Source: Vibrio sp. PID17_43 (GTDB lineage Bacteria; Pseudomonadota; Gammaproteobacteria; Enterobacterales; Vibrionaceae). Taken from it: a stretch of 50,534 bases of DNA. Shown here in pieces: positions 16,553 through 25,386 of the stretch. Location of the stretch: contig NZ_LIXM01000027.1 in assembly GCF_002608565.1 (NCBI RefSeq), positions 1 to 50,534 of the forward strand. Direction: 5' to 3'. Position 1 is the first letter of the stretch. The number at the start of each line of letters is the position of its first letter. Below the pieces are notes generated by a model. The model had not been told where the DNA came from. It saw nothing but the letters and a program-made list of their open reading frames with translations, and made no database searches. The translations under genes were made by a program, and so were the position numbers.

Positions 16553-17059
16553 TAACCCAGAGAATTGTTTGCAGCGTTCGGGTCGTAGTGGTGAAACAAA
16601 GTCTGTTGCGTTAACCTTGTGTAAAAATGATCCGCATGGTGAACATATCTTCTGTTATACGCGATGGGCATTTGAAACATCTTTTCTTAACTTACCAATG
16701 GAACTGCACGCACGATACTCATTGCGAGCTATTATTACTACTTATAGCACGCAATTTCGATGTGAATTCTATATGAAATAGTCACGTGTTGCGGTGTGCT
16801 TTTTTCTTTAAAATGGGTGGAGAGGTGGAAAATTATGCATATTATACCGTTTATGAAATAAATTGTGATGTAATTCAATTTTTTCTGGCTTTTTTTATGC
16901 ATTTAGGGAATAATCCGCCTCCCTTAGTCGTCCCTAATGGCTTATCGCGGTTGAGTACTGTGCTAATTCCTATCTGAATGGATTTAGTATCTGGAAGAAT
17001 CAGTATCGAATTAGAAGAGCATATGGGACTGTTTTTTTGTTAAATTAAGTAGGATCCCA
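16553..17059. other. AT-rich leader region before deaD
   Basis: No gene is supported. Open frames here lack ribosome sites and family likeness. The last 250 bases are AT-rich with several T runs and may form a long 5' leader for deaD, as cold-induced helicase genes often have. This is inference. Confidence 0.3.
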
Positions 17060-19003
17060 ATGCAAGATTCTGTTATTCAGTTCAGTGATTTGTCACTGAA
17101 TGATTCTATCCTTTCTGCTCTAGACGGAATGGGTTTCGTGTCACCAACTCCAATTCAGGCTGCGGCAATCCCTCACCTATTGGAAGGTGCTGACGCGCTG
17201 GGCAAGGCACAAACGGGTACAGGTAAAACGGCAGCGTTCTCTCTGCCTCTGCTAAACAAGCTAGATCTTAATCAACGTAAACCACAAGCTATCGTACTTG
17301 CTCCAACTCGTGAGCTAGCGATTCAGGTTGCGGCTGAAATGAAAAACCTTGGTAAAAACATCCAAGGTCTTAAAGTTCTAGAGATTTACGGTGGTGCTTC
17401 TATCGTAGATCAAATGCGTGCACTGAAAAACGGTGCTCACGTTATTGTTGGTACACCTGGCCGTGTTCAAGACCTTATCAACCGTGAACGTCTACACCTA
17501 GACGAAGTACACACATTCGTACTAGATGAAGCAGACGAAATGCTAAACATGGGTTTCGTTGACGACGTAACGAATATCATGGAACACGCTCCATCTTCTG
17601 CACAACGTGTATTGTTCTCTGCAACAATGCCGCCAATGCTGAAAAACATTGTAGAGCGTTTCCTACGTGATCCTATCACTGTTGACGTAGCAGGTAAGAA
17701 CCACACTGTAGACAAAGTTCAACAGCAGTTCTGGGTAGTAAAAGGTGTAGAGAAAGATGAAGCAATGTCTCGTCTTCTTGAAACTGAAGAAACTGACGCG
17801 TCAATCGTATTCGTACGTACACGTCAAGATACCGAGCGCCTAGCTGATTGGCTATCTGCACGTGGCTTTAAAGCTGCGGCTCTGCACGGTGATATTCCTC
17901 AGTCTCTACGTGAGCGTACTGTTGATCACATCAAACAAGGTGTTATCGACATCCTAGTTGCAACTGACGTTGTTGCACGTGGTCTTGACGTTCCACGTAT
18001 TACACACGTATTTAACTACGACATCCCATTCGATGTTGAGTCTTACATCCACCGTATCGGTCGTACAGGTCGTGCTGGACGTAAAGGTAAAGCTATCCTT
18101 CTCGTTCGTACTAACCAAATCCGTATGCTTCGCACTATCGAGCGTGTAACTAAGTCATCTATGGAAGAAATCCAACTTCCTCTACGTGACCAAGTTGCAG
18201 AAGCTCGTCTAAGCAAGCTAGCGGCTGAGCTAGAAGCTGAGAAAGAGCACAAAGCACTCGATAAGTTTGCTGAACTTGTAGAGAAACTACAAACTTCTCT
18301 AGAAATTGACCCAGCAATGCTAGCGGCTATGCTGCTTAAGCGTCAGCAAGGTAAACGTCCTCTATTCTATATTGGTGAAGACCCAATGGTAGAAGCGATT
18401 GAGCGTGATAAGCAACGTCGTAAAGATCGTCGTGAAGGCGGTCGTGAAGGTGGTCGTGAAGGTGGTCGCAGCTTTAATACTCAAGATTGGGATACTTACC
18501 AACTACAAGTTGGCCGTGAGCAAGGTGTTCAAGTTAAAGACATCGTTGGTGCTCTAGCGAACGAACTAGGTCTTGGTAAAGGTTCTATCGGTGCAATCAA
18601 GCTAGCACAAGGTCACACTTTTGTTCAGCTACCAAAAGCAATGACATCTGATGCGGCAACTAAGCTAAGTAAGCTACGTATCCGTCAACAAGATGTTGGT
18701 GCTGTAGTATGTGATTTCGATGACTTCCGTGAGTCTCGTGGTGGTCGCCGTGACGGTGGTCGTCGCGATGGCGGTCGTCGTGAAGGTGGCTTCCGTGGCA
18801 ATCGTGATGGTAACCGCGAAGGTGGTGCGCGTCGTGAAGGTGGTGGCTACCGTGGTAACCGTGATGGTAACCGCGATGGCAACCGCGAGGGTAACCGCGA
18901 AGGTGGTGAACGTCGTTTCGATCGTAACCGTGGTGGCGATCACCGTGGTGCGCACCGTGGCGAACGTGGTCACAGCCGTCCTCGTCGTACACAAGACGCA
19001 TAA
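17060..19003 (+). CDS. deaD: DEAD-box ATP-dependent RNA helicase DeaD/CsdA
   Basis: A 647-aa cold-shock RNA helicase acting in ribosome assembly and mRNA decay. All core motifs are intact: AQTGTGKT at 50-57, APTRELA, GGAS, TPGR, DEAD, SAT, ATDVVARGLDVPR and HRIGRTGRAG. An about 75-residue DbpA-type RNA-binding domain follows, covering VGREQGVQVKDIVGALANELG and IRQQDVGAV. Two low-complexity Arg/Gly segments flank that domain: a short RREGGREGG run before it and a long C-terminal tail of RRDGG, NRDGN and NREGG repeats. Codon use is highly biased, as for a strongly expressed vibrio gene. GTAGGATCCC before ATG is a modest ribosome site. Confidence 0.96.
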   Translation: MQDSVIQFSDLSLNDSILSALDGMGFVSPTPIQAAAIPHLLEGADALGKAQTGTGKTAAFSLPLLNKLDLNQRKPQAIVLAPTRELAIQVAAEMKNLGKNIQGLKVLEIYGGASIVDQMRALKNGAHVIVGTPGRVQDLINRERLHLDEVHTFVLDEADEMLNMGFVDDVTNIMEHAPSSAQRVLFSATMPPMLKNIVERFLRDPITVDVAGKNHTVDKVQQQFWVVKGVEKDEAMSRLLETEETDASIVFVRTRQDTERLADWLSARGFKAAALHGDIPQSLRERTVDHIKQGVIDILVATDVVARGLDVPRITHVFNYDIPFDVESYIHRIGRTGRAGRKGKAILLVRTNQIRMLRTIERVTKSSMEEIQLPLRDQVAEARLSKLAAELEAEKEHKALDKFAELVEKLQTSLEIDPAMLAAMLLKRQQGKRPLFYIGEDPMVEAIERDKQRRKDRREGGREGGREGGRSFNTQDWDTYQLQVGREQGVQVKDIVGALANELGLGKGSIGAIKLAQGHTFVQLPKAMTSDAATKLSKLRIRQQDVGAVVCDFDDFRESRGGRRDGGRRDGGRREGGFRGNRDGNREGGARREGGGYRGNRDGNRDGNREGNREGGERRFDRNRGGDHRGAHRGERGHSRPRRTQDA

Positions 19004-19035
19004 TTGATTTCGCGCTTTCGCGAATTGAACTGATA

Positions 19036-19064
19036 AAAAAGCCGAGCGAAATGCTCGGCTTTTT
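19036..19064. terminator. Bidirectional rho-independent terminator
   Basis: GCCGAGC and GCTCGGC pair around a 5-base loop, with an A run before and TTTTT after. It serves deaD on the plus strand, and its complement can serve the GGDEF-EAL gene converging from the right, whose stop codon touches it. Confidence 0.9.
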
Positions 19065-20669
19065 CTATGCGCTTAAAATATTACGTTGTTTGTTATCGTG
19101 TTCATTCACCCAAGTAATCACTTCATTCAAGGGTAGGGCAGGGCTGAATAGGTAGCCTTGGATGATGTCGCAGCCTTTGCTACGAAGAAAGTGCAATGTA
19201 TCCATATCCTGAACACCTTCTGCTACCACGGAATACCCTAGGCCATGAGCTAATGCGATGGTATTTTCTACGATTGAACGTGAGCCAGTTGTCCGGCTAG
19301 CTGAGTTTAGAAACGAGCGATCGATCTTAATTTGATCAACGGGAAGATCTCTCAGTAACGAGAGCGATGAATAGCCGGTTCCAAAATCATCCAGACTAAT
19401 TTTGATGCCTAATGATTTGATCTTATCAATCAACGGAGTGAGTTCCGACAGGCGATCAATTGCCATTGTTTCTGTAATTTCTAAATTGATTAGGGAAGAA
19501 AATGCAGGGTTGTCGGAGAGCAGTTTGTCTAGACGGGAGAACAGCAAGTTTGAGGAGAGGTCTTTGGCCGATAAGTTAATATGCACAGGTAACTGAATGT
19601 CATATTTGAAAAGTTCATTTAGGTCTTTCTCAACCTGACCGATGACCCACATGGTAATGTAGTTGACTTGGTTACTGCGCTCAGCAATAGGAATGAAATC
19701 GTCCGGCGAAAAAATGATATTCCCACTAGTATCTTTCCACCGAATCACGGCTTCAAATCCCACCACGAGATTTGAGTTCGCATCGATTAAAGGCTGGTAG
19801 TACAATTTGAACTCTTTTTTATCCAATGCGGATTGAATACGAGATGATATTTCAAGTTGGTATTTGGCGCCGACATTCATGTCTTCGTGATAAAAAGAGA
19901 ACAGTTTCCCATCGTTTTTTGCACAATACATTGCGATGTCTGCTCGTTTTATCAGAGAGTCGCTTTTCTCTGAGTCGTTAGGAAAAGTACTGACACCAAA
20001 AACGGCGCTTGAAGAGAATTCAAACTCATCGATTGAAAACTTCTTGGACAGCGTTGCGTCGAGTTTTTCAATTAAGTTCGCAATCTCATGATGCACACTT
20101 AAGGCAGTGAGAATCACAAATTCGTCACCTCCCACTCTGAATATTTTGTCTTTTTTAGATAGAACGGATTGCAATCGCTGGCCAATTTGAACCAAAAGTT
20201 GATCACCGCAATTATGTCCCATCGCATCGTTAACTTGCTTGAAGTTGACCACATCAAACAAAATGACGGAAAACGCCTTAGTATCGTTTATGTTTTGGTC
20301 AATGATATCAAAACAATATTTCCGATTTGGTAGCCCAGTTAGGGTATCATGTGTGGCGTTACGCTTTTCTTTGTCAGCCAGCTTATGCAACTCATTGATA
20401 GATTCGTTGCTCCATTTGAGAACCAGAACTACGAATATACTGCCGCCGAAGAGACTTAAAGAAACGGCCATATCTAACAAAGAGACGAACTCTTTTTTAG
20501 TGATTGAATGTAGGTAAAGTGCGTAAGAGGCGATAAAACCAGTGATGAGCAGCAACAGCCATCCCCAACCAGAGACATCAGTTTTCGAGCATATACTTTT
20601 AGTTTTTATCCAGCCCCAACATAGTAAAAGCATCCCAATGGACACGAATATAAATGCAAAATCAGACAC
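19065..20669 (-). CDS. Membrane GGDEF-EAL protein (c-di-GMP turnover)
   Basis: A 534-aa inner-membrane protein with three predicted helices (about 4-22, 36-54, 68-86), a GGDEF diguanylate cyclase domain and an EAL phosphodiesterase domain. The cyclase signature GGDEF is intact at 180-184 and TGLPNR is present. The inhibitory I-site is degenerate (SKKD where RxxD is expected). The EAL motif reads EAV at 306-308 but keeps its Glu; NLEITET, DDFGTGYSS, KIDRSF and AEGVQ are all present, so both activities may persist. No extra sensor domain is seen. The start is GTG; AGAG lies upstream. It is convergent with deaD and probably monocistronic. Confidence 0.92.
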   Translation of the reverse strand: MSDFAFIFVSIGMLLLCWGWIKTKSICSKTDVSGWGWLLLLITGFIASYALYLHSITKKEFVSLLDMAVSLSLFGGSIFVVLVLKWSNESINELHKLADKEKRNATHDTLTGLPNRKYCFDIIDQNINDTKAFSVILFDVVNFKQVNDAMGHNCGDQLLVQIGQRLQSVLSKKDKIFRVGGDEFVILTALSVHHEIANLIEKLDATLSKKFSIDEFEFSSSAVFGVSTFPNDSEKSDSLIKRADIAMYCAKNDGKLFSFYHEDMNVGAKYQLEISSRIQSALDKKEFKLYYQPLIDANSNLVVGFEAVIRWKDTSGNIIFSPDDFIPIAERSNQVNYITMWVIGQVEKDLNELFKYDIQLPVHINLSAKDLSSNLLFSRLDKLLSDNPAFSSLINLEITETMAIDRLSELTPLIDKIKSLGIKISLDDFGTGYSSLSLLRDLPVDQIKIDRSFLNSASRTTGSRSIVENTIALAHGLGYSVVAEGVQDMDTLHFLRSKGCDIIQGYLFSPALPLNEVITWVNEHDNKQRNILSA

Positions 20670-20967
20670 GTCTCTATTCCATTAGTTTTATTTATATAAA
20701 ATTCATACAGTTGACATAAACAACTTAGCGCATACTTTTGGTTTTGAAAAGACTTATTAATACCACTTTTGTTGTAACAACTCTTTTTTTTCATCTTCAA
20801 ATAAAATCCAAACTTGTTGTAGATCAACTAAACTTACTCAAGTCAGAGGTCTATGCTAAAAGATAGTTGAAAGATTAAAAAATTATTGAATAATAGGGCC
20901 GCAAACAAGAAGCACACAGCGCATCAGCGCAATCACAACCTCTGCTCCACAACAGGAAAACTATTTC
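20670..20967. other. Intergenic between GGDEF-EAL gene and ackA
   Basis: About 300 AT-rich bases that must hold two divergent promoters. No clear -35/-10 pair, operator or small gene was recognised. Confidence 0.4.
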
Positions 20968-22161
20968 ATGTCTAATTCGTTTGTACTGGTGATCAACTCT
21001 GGTAGCTCATCACTAAAATTTGCAGTTATCGATTCAACTTCTGGCGATGCTGTGCTAAGTGGTTTAGGCGAATGCTTTGGTCTGTCAGACGCTCGTATGA
21101 GTTGGAAATTCAACGGTGAAAAAACAGAAATCGCAATCGAAGGCGACGATAGCCATCATAAAATTGCTATTGGTAAGCTGGTTGATTTAACCGAAGAATT
21201 TGGCCTAGCTAAAGACATCGTAGCGGTGGGTCACCGTATCGTTCACGGCGGTGAGAAATTCACAAAGACAGTTCGCATTACTGAAGAAGTTACAGCAGAA
21301 ATTGAAAAACTTGCCGATCTTGCTCCACTACATAACCCTGCAGGTGCTATTGGTATTCGTGCTGCTATCGAAGCGTTTCCAACCCTTCCTCAGTTTGCTG
21401 TATTCGATACTGCCTTCCACCAAACGATGCCTCAGCGCGCATTCACAGGTGCAATTGCGAAAGAGCTATACACAGACTTCGGCATTCGTCGATACGGTTT
21501 CCACGGTACTAGTCACTACTTCGTAAGCCGTGAAGCTGCGAAGATGTTGAACAAACCCGTTGAAGAATCAAGCTTCATCTCGGTACACCTAGGTAACGGT
21601 GCTTCTGTTTGTGCAATTAATAAAGGTGAATCTGTAGATACGTCTATGGGCTTTACCCCACTGTCAGGTCTAATGATGGGGACACGTTGTGGTGACCTGG
21701 ACCCAGGTATTATTGAGTTCCTACTGAAAAAAGGTTGGTCTCAAGAGAAAGTATTTGGTTCATTGAACAAAGCTTCAGGCTTCTTAGGTGTTTCTGGCCT
21801 AACAAGTGATGCTCGCGGTATTTTGGAAGCGATGGAAGAGGGGCACGAAGGCGCGACGCTAGCATTCCAAGTGTTTACATACCGTGTATCTAAATACATT
21901 GCTTCTTACCTTGCTGCCCTTGATTCATTCGATGGCATCATCTTCACTGGCGGCATCGGCGAGAACTCTCTGCCAATTCGTCGCGAAATTCTGAAAAACC
22001 TAAAATTGTTGGGTTTTGTTGAAGATGTGAAAGGTAACGAAGAAGCACGCTTTGGCAACGCAGGTGTTGTTGCTACATCTGAGTTACTTGGTGCGAAAGC
22101 ACTGGTTATTCCTACCAATGAAGAGTGGGTTATCGCTCAACAGTCGGTAGAACTGCTGTAA
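20968..22161 (+). CDS. ackA: Acetate kinase
   Basis: A 397-aa cytosolic enzyme interconverting acetate plus ATP and acetyl phosphate plus ADP. Length and motifs are those of the family: NSGSSSLKFAV at the N-terminus, VGHRIVHGGEKF, FDTAFH, YGFHGTSH, HLGNGAS, MGFTPLSGLMMGTRCGDLDP and FTGGIGENS. There is no pta next to it, so it is a stand-alone, possibly second, acetate kinase rather than the usual ackA-pta operon. AGGAAA precedes the ATG and a strong terminator follows. Confidence 0.96.
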   Translation: MSNSFVLVINSGSSSLKFAVIDSTSGDAVLSGLGECFGLSDARMSWKFNGEKTEIAIEGDDSHHKIAIGKLVDLTEEFGLAKDIVAVGHRIVHGGEKFTKTVRITEEVTAEIEKLADLAPLHNPAGAIGIRAAIEAFPTLPQFAVFDTAFHQTMPQRAFTGAIAKELYTDFGIRRYGFHGTSHYFVSREAAKMLNKPVEESSFISVHLGNGASVCAINKGESVDTSMGFTPLSGLMMGTRCGDLDPGIIEFLLKKGWSQEKVFGSLNKASGFLGVSGLTSDARGILEAMEEGHEGATLAFQVFTYRVSKYIASYLAALDSFDGIIFTGGIGENSLPIRREILKNLKLLGFVEDVKGNEEARFGNAGVVATSELLGAKALVIPTNEEWVIAQQSVELL

Positions 22162-22188
22162 AACGGCAAAAATTTTGGGAACTAAGTC

Positions 22189-22220
22189 AAAGCCCTTTCC
22201 GCTTGGAAAGGGCTTTTTTT
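22189..22220 (+). terminator. Rho-independent terminator after ackA
   Basis: AAAGCCCTTTCC pairs with GGAAAGGGCTTT around a GCTT loop, followed by TTTTTTT. Confidence 0.92.
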
Positions 22221-22231
22221 CGTAAGTCATT

Positions 22232-22937
22232 ATGCTCAACTCTGAACGCAAAGCGGCACTTGTGCTTGTCGCAACAACGATGATCGCCGCACTCGGCTGG
22301 ATTTTTCCAAAGAAACGATTCAGGGGCTTCCACCTTTTGGATTTATTGGATTGCGATTTACCATCGCTTCAATCTGTTTACTGCCTTTGTGTATCAGGCC
22401 ACTCCTTACTGCGAACGTGAAAGACGTGCTGTCAGCAAGTGGTGTCGGCTTACTGATTGGTAGTGCGGTGATGACCTGGATATATGCCATTTCGGTCAGT
22501 GATACTCTCGGTGAAGGGGCGTTCATCATGAGTTTGTCGATGTTGTTTGTTCCGATTGTTGCATGGGCGTAATTTCGTCAGCGTCCTCAAAGGATATTTT
22601 GGGTGTCGCTGCCCATCGCCGTTTGGGACTGTTCGTTTCGTTCTGTTTGGAGTCTCGGCCAACAGAGGTTGATTCCTCGATTTGGGTTTGGTTTGCGCTT
22701 AGTACATTGTTAGCCACCAGTTTGCGCGATGTGATGCAGACCATGGGACAAAAATTTGTGCAGGCAGGAAACGCCGCATTCATTATGATCCTAGAACCAG
22801 TTTGGACGGTGATGCTCAGTGTTTCTTGGTACGGTGAGGTGTTGACGGCAAAGAAGCTAGTCGGTTGTGCACTCATCTTATTTTCGCTGATTGTTTATCG
22901 GACAGGCGGTAAATTCAGTTTTAGTGTTGGCCGATAG
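22232..22937 (+). pseudogene. Broken EamA/DMT-family transporter
   Basis: The pieces of one 10-helix drug/metabolite exporter are spread over several frames. MLNSERKAALVLVATTMIAALGWIF opens the first. After a slip in a T run near 22305 the frame continues as FIGLRFTIASICLLPLC to VPIVAWA. It then meets a stop at 22570, and a further shift near 22625 leads into SIWVWFALSTLL, MQTMGQKFVQAG and LEPVWTVMLSVSWYGE, the typical C-terminal EamA repeat. At least three disabling changes in 700 bases argue for decay rather than a single read error. It follows the ackA terminator closely. Confidence 0.8.
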
Positions 22938-23083
22938 AAGTGGCATTAGTGGGAGAGGTGGGTATCCTTAATTTAAGCACTTTGGTTTTTGAAATGCATT
23001 AGTACTCTGCAGTTCTTGGCAAGTGGCTTTACGAAGAAAAGCGAACCGAAGAAGGTCAATGCGGATTAGTAAGGCAATAGAGC

Positions 23084-23626
23084 ATGGCAAATATTGAACA
23101 TCAAGAAACGCTCGATTCTCTGGATAAACTCAGCGTATGTTTATATCGCCTAGGTATTAGTTTATTTGCGTTGACCTTGATTGCGCTTTCTATGGTTGTT
23201 TATGGTGCTTTTTTACAAGGTTACCAATGGACCATCACTGGTATTTGTGTTGCCGGTGCATTGTCCGCTGCCAATGTTCATATTTACAGTAAACGTGTAC
23301 GAGTCGTGATCTGTTGGTCTTCGTGGATTGGGCTTGTTTTGTTGGCGAGTGATTTTGAACGGAGCCTCGTTTGGCTGGCATTAGGTTTTATCTTCGTGAC
23401 GTTTTCTGGCATCGCCTTGAAAGAATCGTTCTGCTTTAAAGTTCCGGGATTAAAGCTCGTCCCAGTTTTACTCGCCATCGCAACATTTTCTATTTGGTAT
23501 GAGTTATCCACTTTTGCCGCGCTCTCCTTGTTGATTGCTGGGGTGATCATGGGGTACCTGTCCATATTGAAGTGGCGAATGCCATTACACTTTGATATCG
23601 GTATTAAGGATAATTATGAGGTGTAG
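23084..23626 (+). CDS. DUF2301 domain-containing membrane protein
   Basis: A 180-aa integral membrane protein with about six hydrophobic helices: near 20-45, 50-66, 73-88, 92-108, 122-138 and 142-160. A soluble start (MANIEHQETLDSLDKLSVCLYR) and a charged tail flank them. It resembles the vibrio proteins annotated as DUF2301; no function is known. Its 3' end overlaps the end of the convergent HMG-CoA lyase gene by 13 bases, with no terminator between, so the two messages probably collide or overlap. Confidence 0.7.
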   Translation: MANIEHQETLDSLDKLSVCLYRLGISLFALTLIALSMVVYGAFLQGYQWTITGICVAGALSAANVHIYSKRVRVVICWSSWIGLVLLASDFERSLVWLALGFIFVTFSGIALKESFCFKVPGLKLVPVLLAIATFSIWYELSTFAALSLLIAGVIMGYLSILKWRMPLHFDIGIKDNYEV

Positions 23627-24528
23627 GAATCGCTGCGACGCCGCAAAGCCAACGACACTTTAGACGTTGGCTGGCGGTTAAGCTCTTCACTGATCATCCA
23701 TCCGGCCTTCGCCAATAACTCCAAATCGACACCCGTTTCTATTCCTAAACCTTGACAGAGATAAAGTACATCTTCAGTCGCTACATTCCCAGAAGCACCA
23801 TGAGCGTATGGGCAGCCACCAAGCCCAGCAACACTGCTATCAATAGTATCTATGCCCATGGTTAACGCTTGGTAGATATTTGCCAATGCTTGTCCCCACG
23901 TATCGTGGAAATGAACGGCCAACTGGTGAGTTGGAATGACGGCTTGCGCGGTTTCTAACATATGGGCAACGCCTTTTGGGGTGCCAGTTCCGATGGTATC
24001 CCCCAGTGACACCTGATAGCAGCCTAAGTCGATTAATGCTTTTGCCACTTTGGCGACTTGATTTGGGCGGGTAGGGCCATCATATGGGCAATCGATAACA
24101 CATGAGAGGTATCCCCTCACAGGGATATTCTGCTTGGTCGCCATTTCCATGATAGGTTCGAATCGCTTCAGGCTTTCTGTAATGGAACAATTGATATTAT
24201 GTTGGCAAAACCCTTCCGAGCAAGAGGTAAAAATCGCAACTTGGTTTGCACCCGCTTTTAATGCTTGCTCAAGACCTTTAAAGTTGGGAGTGAGTGCCGA
24301 ATATATGACATTGCCACGGCGAGTAATCGCGTTCATTACTTCAAGTGAGTCCGCCATTTGAGGTACCCATTTTGGAGAAACAAACGCTCCCGCCTCAATG
24401 TGCGTCAAACCCGTATCAGATAGAAGGTTGATTAATCGGATTTTGGTATGGGTTGAAACTGGCTCTTCATTTTGCAATCCATCTCTGGCACCAACTTCTA
24501 CGATATTTACTTTACGGGGCAGTATCAT
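23614..24528 (-). CDS. liuE: Hydroxymethylglutaryl-CoA lyase (LiuE/MvaB)
   Basis: A 304-aa enzyme cleaving HMG-CoA to acetyl-CoA and acetoacetate, the last step of leucine catabolism. The N-terminal active-site segment EVGARDGLQNE, the metal-binding HFHDTWGQ and the catalytic Cys loop GLGGCPYAHGASGNVATED are all present. AAGGA precedes the ATG, and the ATG overlaps the stop of the upstream hydratase gene as ATGA, so the two are translationally coupled. It is the final gene of the liu operon. In other vibrios I recall a biotin-containing carboxylase subunit gene in this operon; here nothing separates the hydratase and lyase. Confidence 0.95.
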   Translation of the reverse strand: MILPRKVNIVEVGARDGLQNEEPVSTHTKIRLINLLSDTGLTHIEAGAFVSPKWVPQMADSLEVMNAITRRGNVIYSALTPNFKGLEQALKAGANQVAIFTSCSEGFCQHNINCSITESLKRFEPIMEMATKQNIPVRGYLSCVIDCPYDGPTRPNQVAKVAKALIDLGCYQVSLGDTIGTGTPKGVAHMLETAQAVIPTHQLAVHFHDTWGQALANIYQALTMGIDTIDSSVAGLGGCPYAHGASGNVATEDVLYLCQGLGIETGVDLELLAKAGWMISEELNRQPTSKVSLALRRRSDSYTS

Positions 24529-25370
24529 CGTGCATCCTTAGAGGGCTTCGTTACCCAGCTTGGAGTCTGTTTTTCTAGAAACGCTTGCAAGCCATCTTGC
24601 CCTTGGGGAGAAACGCGAACATCTGCGATCAATTGGCTGGTGTAGTGGATAAGGTCTGCGTCGATTGGGTTCTGGTGGCATTGATGACAGAGGGCTTTGG
24701 CTTTGCGCATGGCGTCGGGGCTATTCAGAAGCAGTGAGTCTATAAGCGTGTCAATGGTATCGTCAATCTTATCCAATTTATGTACTTCATGTATGATGCC
24801 GAACTTTTCAGCGTTTTGGGCACTGATCACCTCTGCGCTAAGAATGTAGCGACGTGCTTGCCGATTCCCCATCGCACGCATTACGTATGGTGCTATCGTT
24901 GCGGGGACCAAACCCAATTTCACTTCACTTAGACAAAACTGAGTATCGTCTGCGGCAATGGCGATATCACAGCAGCAAATTAACCCCAATGCCCCCCCGA
25001 ATGCAGAGCCTTGAACGACGGCTACCGTTGGCTGGGGAAACGAATCGAGTGTGTGCATCAGCCTGGCAAGGTTCGTCGCATCATCGAGGTTTTGTTTTCG
25101 TGTACTGGTTGCCATAGACTTCATCCAATTAAGATCAGCACCGGACGAGAAGTGTTTTCCACTGCCACGCAAGACTAAGCAGCGAACATCGGTACGCAGA
25201 GCAAGGTAGTCGAGACGGTGGATCAGCAAGTCGATCATGCAGGCATCAAAGGCGTTGTGTTTATCGGTACGGTTGAGAGTCAATGTCGCAACACCATGTT
25301 TATCAACGTGCCAAAGTACATCATTTTGTCGGTTTGCATTTGGTGTGATGCTAGGTTGTAGCTCCTGCAT
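24525..25370 (-). CDS. liuC: Enoyl-CoA hydratase, probable methylglutaconyl-CoA hydratase (LiuC)
   Basis: A 281-aa crotonase-fold enzyme. In the liu context it would hydrate 3-methylglutaconyl-CoA to HMG-CoA. The oxyanion segment is FSSGADLNWMKSM and the active region GSAFGGALGLICCCDIAIA with LSEVKLGLVPA. The first crotonase Glu is replaced (GGALG) while the second is kept (SEVKLG), as is common for this subfamily. The start is chosen after GGAAGGA; an ATG 20 codons upstream lies inside the end of the carboxylase gene. Its stop overlaps the lyase start. Confidence 0.9.
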   Translation of the reverse strand: MQELQPSITPNANRQNDVLWHVDKHGVATLTLNRTDKHNAFDACMIDLLIHRLDYLALRTDVRCLVLRGSGKHFSSGADLNWMKSMATSTRKQNLDDATNLARLMHTLDSFPQPTVAVVQGSAFGGALGLICCCDIAIAADDTQFCLSEVKLGLVPATIAPYVMRAMGNRQARRYILSAEVISAQNAEKFGIIHEVHKLDKIDDTIDTLIDSLLLNSPDAMRKAKALCHQCHQNPIDADLIHYTSQLIADVRVSPQGQDGLQAFLEKQTPSWVTKPSKDAR

Positions 25371-25386
25371 AGCGTGTCCTTCCCAT

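Noticed and set aside
16536..16977. Open frames between the IS110 remnant and deaD
   Set aside because: No ribosome site, no recognisable family and low-complexity AT-rich sequence; more likely chance frames in decayed DNA.
18660..19001. Long minus-strand and out-of-frame open frames over the 3' end of deaD, rich in His or Thr
   Set aside because: They mirror the Arg/Gly repeat codons of deaD on other frames, with no ribosome site or family likeness.
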